This document shows positions 59,596-64,000 of a stretch of DNA of 64,000 bases, in pieces (within the stretch, counting starts at the first letter, position 1; the number at the start of each line of letters is the position of its first letter). Source of the DNA: Lolium rigidum (lineage: Eukaryota; Streptophyta; Magnoliopsida; Poales; Poaceae); NCBI RefSeq assembly GCF_022539505.1, contig NC_061514.1, forward strand, positions 340,798,644-340,862,643, read 5' to 3'. The translations under genes and the position numbers were made by a program. The notes beneath the pieces were generated by a model. That model did no database searches, was not told the DNA's origin, and saw only the letters and a program-made list of their open reading frames with translations.

Positions 59596-60624
59596 GGCTT
59601 TCTATTTTCGTGCCCTCGGGTCCTTAGTTGTGCTCAGTTTTCCCCAGCTCCTTAGTTTTTCCTCAGTTTTCCCCAAGACCTTGTCTGAAACCATCACAGG
59701 TGCTGTAACGGCCGGTTGCCCGACGGTTGACCGTTATCTTCTGACTAGTGGGGCCACGTAGAGCCCGCAAAGACACGTCAGACCATCAATCTTTGTTTGA
59801 CTGTAAGCATCGATGTATCCCTGACCAAAACGCGCACGAGTGGGGCTTCGGTATATCGAATGACAAGTGGGGCCATGACGCTGATACAAGGGGCAATATA
59901 CGGGTAGGATTAGATTTTTAAACGGAGCTCTACAGCGATGGCACGGAGGAGGTGGCCAGCGGGGTGCCGAGATGAGATCGACGTCCACAAAGAACTGCAT
60001 GAGGCGAGACCAGACGCATTAGATAGATATGAACTAGACGCGTTTAACCATGCAAAGAAGAGAAGAAATGGTCGACGACATCGACGACTACCTCAAAACT
60101 TTGACTGACCGTGTCGGACACGAACGCGAGCAATGTAGAGAAAACTAGTGTCTCTCCTTTCTGGCGTGTAAAGATGGGTGCTAGAAGAGTGTGGTGGCGA
60201 AGGGAAAGACCTCACGGTGGTCTATGGCTTCGAGCATAGCGGGGCGGCGTGGCCGTGCCCACAGCGGTGTGTATGCATGTTCGGCATTGGCATCAGTATG
60301 TACGTTCGGCATTGGCCTCGGCGGTATCTCTGCTGTGTCAGTGATCGAATGAGGGGACGGGATTGAGGGTGCATCCCGACGGTGACCTAGCAGTGGCGGC
60401 GAGCATAGCCGTTCTGACCATGCCGATATCGGCATCGGCATCGTTTGGAGGCTGTGGTGCTCGAATCAAGGTGGGATTTGTTTCTTGTACGCCAAAATGA
60501 ATTTGAAACAAGTTTCGTGTTGAAGGTTAGGTAATGAAAGTTTGTAACTAAAAATTATACTAGCGCCATGGTGAGGTTCTTTTTGATAGAGCTATACGGT
60601 TGGGCAAACTTTTTTGACACTTTT

Positions 60625-61215
60625 TAGATAGGGTTCCTTGTTGTTACACATATGGCATCATGTATGGTAAATTTGGGTTTATTTGGAGATGTTCGAAAAA
60701 ATCACTTTGCTTAAACGCATGCCGTTTCGTCTCACTGAAACCAGCTTTTCTAACAAGGTGATTTTTTCTACCTTCTCTAAATGACCTCAAATTTCATACA
60801 GCTGATCTTCTATACATAGATAGCTAGATTGTTTCGTTTTTAAATTTTTCGAACTTTTTATTTCCCTTTATAATACCCAATTGATTTTCAGGTCAAAAAC
60901 TCAAAAAACAGCATCATGAATGGCATCATTTTCGCCCTAAATTTCAAATTTTGTGAAACTTTCCCTTTTAGATATTCCTTGTTGTTATAGGTATGGCATC
61001 ATGTATGCCAAATTTGATTAGGTCTCACTGAAACCAGCTTTTGTAACAAGTTAGGTTTTTTCGACCTTCTCAAAAGGGATTTTTTTCTACCTTCTCTAAA
61101 TGACCTCAAAAATCATACAGACGATCTTCTATACAAAGATAGGTAGATTGTTTCGTTTTTACATTTTTTTGAACTTTTATTTCCCTTTATAATACCCATT
61201 TGATTTTCAGGTCAA
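60625..61215 (+). repeat. Imperfect direct repeat in the AT-rich part of the second element
   Basis: tctcactgaaaccagctttt occurs near 60731 and near 61022, and both copies continue with taccttctctaaatgacctc and tagattgtttcgtttt, then ttgattttcaggtcaaaa or a one-base variant. The first element has its B3 gene at the comparable position instead. Confidence 0.8.
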
Positions 61216-61294
61216 AACCTCGAAAGTTAACATAAGTAGATGGTGAACCCTTCCAAACTTCAAATACAGAGATAGATAGATTGTTTCGTTTATC

Positions 61295-61530
61295 ATTTTT
61301 ACCGTGAATAGTAATGGCTACAAGAAATCGGTGATGGTTTATCATTTTTTGCGTGAAAAGTAATGGATACAACAAATCGGTGATGGTTTATCATTTTTTG
61401 CGTGAAAATTAATGGCTACAACAAATCGGTGATGGTTTATCATTTTTTGCGTGAAAAGTAATGGCTACAACAAATCGGTGATGGTTTATCATTTTTTGCG
61501 TGAAAAGTAATGCCTAAAAGAGTTTATAAT
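61295..61530 (-). repeat. 49-bp minisatellite of the second element (one unit type only)
   Basis: About five units, read on the plus strand as tttatcattttttgcgtgaa and caaatcggtgatgg. All resemble type A of the array at 56735; type B is absent. Confidence 0.85.
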
Positions 61531-62480
61531 TTTTAGCGCGTGAAAAATAATACAGAAAACCGCCCTTTAGCATACTTAGAGAGTGGAAGCTAACCGCCGA
61601 CAGAGAGAGAGGGGTTATCCTGCCTGTTAGATCATACGATCATCGGTCGGCGGGCACGATCCGCGTGACATGGGCTAGACCAATCAGGGCAATGTTGCAC
61701 GTCTGCGAGAATTTGTGGAGGGAGAGGGCAAAACTGAGTAGTATCAAGAAACCAAGGGCACCTGAGTAATAAACAGACTAAGGTATTCAAATATGAGATT
61801 TAAAAAATGGAAAATGTGTGTTTTGTACAATGAAACCCATCTTGGCCTACCTCAAACTATTTGCAATAAAAATATACATGAGTGTGAGAATTGTGGCCTC
61901 ATTTAGACAAAGTATGTTTTGGGGAAAGCTGTTTTGGGAAGGGCTTATTGTGGAAAACCGTGCACCTTCATAGCTACTAGGTGATTTGAGAAGTGGCAAT
62001 TTGTGGTAAAACTTGATTTATCTATGACTTATCTATGATTTGAGAAGTGGCAATTTGTGGTAAAGACTCCATGAGTAAGTGCCACTATTTTTCTGAATTT
62101 TTTGCACATTAAATGACTCATTTAACTAGTTAATTCCATTTGTTGACTCTCTGTTGACCAGCCACTTGAGGGTAAAACTGAGCATATTGCACTAGCCAGT
62201 ATTAGCACTCAAGGGGAAAACTGAGCACACAAAAAATGCTAGTATAATACTCGAGGGTATACCTGAGTATATCTAAATTTCCAGGGTTAGACTCGAGGAC
62301 GCGTGTTGCGGTGCAGAAATGGAAGACGTGCAATTGTTGACGCGTAGACGCGGGTCGCGGTGCAGATGTCGAACAGTCGAAGACATGCAATCGTGGACGC
62401 GTGTCGCGTTGCAGAAGTCCAAGACGTGCAGACGTGCAACGGTGGACGCGTAGGACGCGGGTCGCATTAACCACCCCTCG

Positions 62481-62609
62481 CCTTTATAGAAGCCTCCTCC
62501 CACTATCGCTGTCACTCTCACTCGCCCACGCAACGCCGCCTCTCTCACGTCTCATCATCTTCTCCAAAGCAAAAAAACCCTCTCCCTCTCCCTCTCCTCT
62601 GCCGGCGAG
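62481..62609 (+). promoter_or_regulatory. Core promoter and leader of the XS zinc-finger gene
   Basis: tttataga (62483-62490) is a TATA-like site about 120 bp before ATG 62610. The leader (ctctcacgtctcatcatctt, then ctccaaagcaaaaaaaccct) closely matches the leader of the F-box/DUF295 gene in the first element (minus strand, about 55770-55710), which lacks this TATA-like site. Confidence 0.5.
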
Positions 62610-63773
62610 ATGGACAAGGAGAATGCCAATCCCATCGTCCACGACGCCGTCGGCTCCAAGCGCGACGCCTCCCTCTTCGATGATGTCCCCTCAACGGACG
62701 TCGCCGCCTCCTCCGCCGGTGCATCGGAGGCTGCTCCCGCCGGTGGCGGTCAGATCCCGCCGGGATATGACCCCTACGAGGAGGTGCCGTACGTCCCGCC
62801 CCCGAACCCCTACGATACCTCCATGGAGGACGCATGGAGGGAGGTAACTACGGTTTGCTTCCTTTTTTGTTCCCCATTCCTTTTTGAACCCTATTTTTGC
62901 TAGTGTAGATGGATCTGTAGATGGATGAGTATTGGGCTAATATTTGCGCCGATTTTATTCCAGTTTGTTTTGATCCCTTCTTGATTTCGTTTAAGATTTG
63001 GGGTTCGGCCGTTCGGTTAATTTATGCAAGTAATAATGGGATCTCAATCAGTTAATTTATGCAAGTAATCATGGGATCTCAATCAGTTATTTTATGCACG
63101 AATCAAAAGATATCAACCGTTTAATTTTGCAAATAATCTGGAATGTGTTCAAGTTCAAATCTGGAATCTGTTTCTTTGCCTATGATGAATTGGTGAGCAC
63201 AAATTTTTATAGGGAGGGTTCAGCGAGCCATTGCTATGTACAAATCTGTTGTGCATGAGCTTTGGTTCGCTAACACCATCCATGTAGACATATAATCGTG
63301 TCCAATCTAACTGAGGCTGCCTCTGTTTTTCCTAACTTTGTTATCATGCAAGTTAGTCATCGTTGCAACTCATTCACTAATAGTTCCCGTTTGATATGGA
63401 TCAGCTGTCTGGCAGCGACGTCGGCAGCGACGATGAGCACCATGACACCAAGACTCGCCAGGTGCTGCGGAGGCTGCAGGTCGTCCAGTACGTCTCCTAC
63501 TTCGCCAAAGGTGTCTACATGTGCCCCTTCTGCACTAGGAGGCTCGGCGGCACTGACTTCAACTGCCTCCTCACGCATGCCGAGAACATCGGCAACACCT
63601 TCCCCAAGGTCGGCACGACGGTGAACCCCCACTCCTTTCGCGCCAAGCACAAGGCGCTCGGCATGCACCTCCGCAGCTTCCAGTGGGTGGAGATCTCCGG
63701 CGGGCGCATGCCTCCGCTCAAGCCCAAGGCTCCCAAGGGGAGCAACAAGTGGAGGCAGAGGCAGATGGGGTAG
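62610..63773 (+). CDS. XS-type zinc-finger protein, 207 aa, two exons, Mutator-borne
   Basis: Exon 1 is 62610-62843 (78 codons, donor gag|gtaact). Exon 2 is 63384-63773 with acceptor aatag|ttcccg; a second in-phase acceptor at 63404 (gatcag) would remove seven residues. Residues 1-78 are an acidic, Pro-rich leader (IPPGYDPYEEVPYVPPP). Residues 119-172 resemble the zinc finger of XS-domain proteins such as SGS3: CPFC at 125-128, LLTHAENIGN at 140-149, then RAKHKALGMHL. The XS domain itself is missing and the C-terminus is basic (KGSNKWRQRQ). XS proteins act in RNA silencing; that this truncated form does so is only inference. The frame is intact. Its first codons (ATGGACAAGGAGAATGCC) parallel those of the F-box gene at 55695. 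Confidence 0.65.
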
Positions 63774-64000
63774 GCGGAGTCCTGGACGTGTGCTTGCTGC
63801 TGCCTCCTATTTTGTTGTTAGCTAGGGATCCCTTGTTGTTATGTTGTTAGTATGATGGTGCTGTGTAGAACCTCGAACCTGTTACTATGTTTGGCTGTTG
63901 TATGCAGCTTATTATCTAGGGAGGGATCCCTATTATCTATCCCTATTCTACTATATGACTGTGTGAATTTATCGTACATTCCCTGTAGATTTGCTTCTAG
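63774..64000 (+). other. 3' flank of the XS zinc-finger gene inside the second element
   Basis: A T-rich stretch with ttgttgttatgttgttagta that is probably the 3' untranslated region. No terminal repeat is reached before the window ends. Confidence 0.4.

Larger units (their letters stand above)
59596..64000. mobile_element. Second Mutator-like element, inverted relative to the first, right end outside window
   Basis: The left terminal repeat starts at about 59596 (ggctttctattttcgtgccc) and continues cagttttccccagctcctta, matching the terminal repeat of the first element. Inside, 60350-60480, 61290-61530 and 61530-62480 match the first element in reverse complement; 60490-61290 is unrelated AT-rich sequence. 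The cargo is an XS-type zinc-finger gene. The right terminal repeat and target duplication lie beyond 64000. Confidence 0.8.

Noticed and set aside
60178..60441. A small gene at the left of the second Mutator-like element
   Set aside because: The sequence is shared subterminal chassis DNA, with short frames on both strands and no counterpart frame in the first element.

Overview
This is nuclear DNA from a grass, most likely a large-genome pooid and probably a Triticeae relative (wheat, barley or rye type). The evidence is an intron-rich plant gene with GT-AG splicing, a Ty1-copia LTR that reads like the BARE1/Angela/WIS family, Athila-type Ty3-gypsy elements, and many Stowaway, Harbinger, Mutator and LINE insertions. 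Species and chromosome cannot be fixed from the sequence alone.

Layout. (1) 1-1001: minus-strand LINE endonuclease fragment. (2) 1002-13944: non-coding DNA made of three diverged tandem copies of a 5-6 kb block, each with an array of a ~141-bp monomer; Stowaway MITEs and a CACTA-type end were present before the duplication. (3) 13945-15934: upstream region of the main gene, where a 1.36-kb Harbinger-like element sits 25 bp above the TATA box. (4) 15935-34502: the one clearly intact single-copy-type gene, a plus-strand oxidosqualene cyclase (OSC) of 18 exons and 755 codons, closest in my recollection to oat beta-amyrin synthase SAD1 and its monocot relatives. Its introns hold a TRIM with a nested MITE, a LINE-like element, a Harbinger element with a Myb-type ORF, a tiny 5'-truncated retroposon and a 108-bp tandem array, yet all coding exons and splice sites are preserved. 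(5) 35217-53575: nested retrotransposons: a copia LTR and leader, two gypsy half-elements joined head to head, a Maximus/SIRE-like copia 3' half with an extra downstream ORF, and inside its 3' LTR a complete non-autonomous gypsy element with matching target-site duplication. (6) 53620-58855: a complete Mutator-like element (9-bp target-site duplication, ~100-bp terminal inverted repeats) carrying a broken F-box/DUF295 gene and a small intact B3-domain gene. (7) 59596-64000: a second, inverted Mutator-like element running off the window, carrying an intact two-exon gene with an XS-type zinc finger.

How it fits together. The OSC would cyclise 2,3-oxidosqualene into a triterpene scaffold for specialised (defence-type) metabolism; no tailoring P450, glycosyltransferase or acyltransferase gene is visible, so the window alone does not show a biosynthetic cluster. 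The most unusual observation is that the two Mutator-like elements share their subterminal DNA, a 49-bp minisatellite, a 5' UTR and the first codons of their main gene, but then run into different host-derived coding sequences (F-box/DUF295 versus XS zinc finger). That looks like one transposon chassis with a shared promoter and start codon and exchangeable gene cargo.
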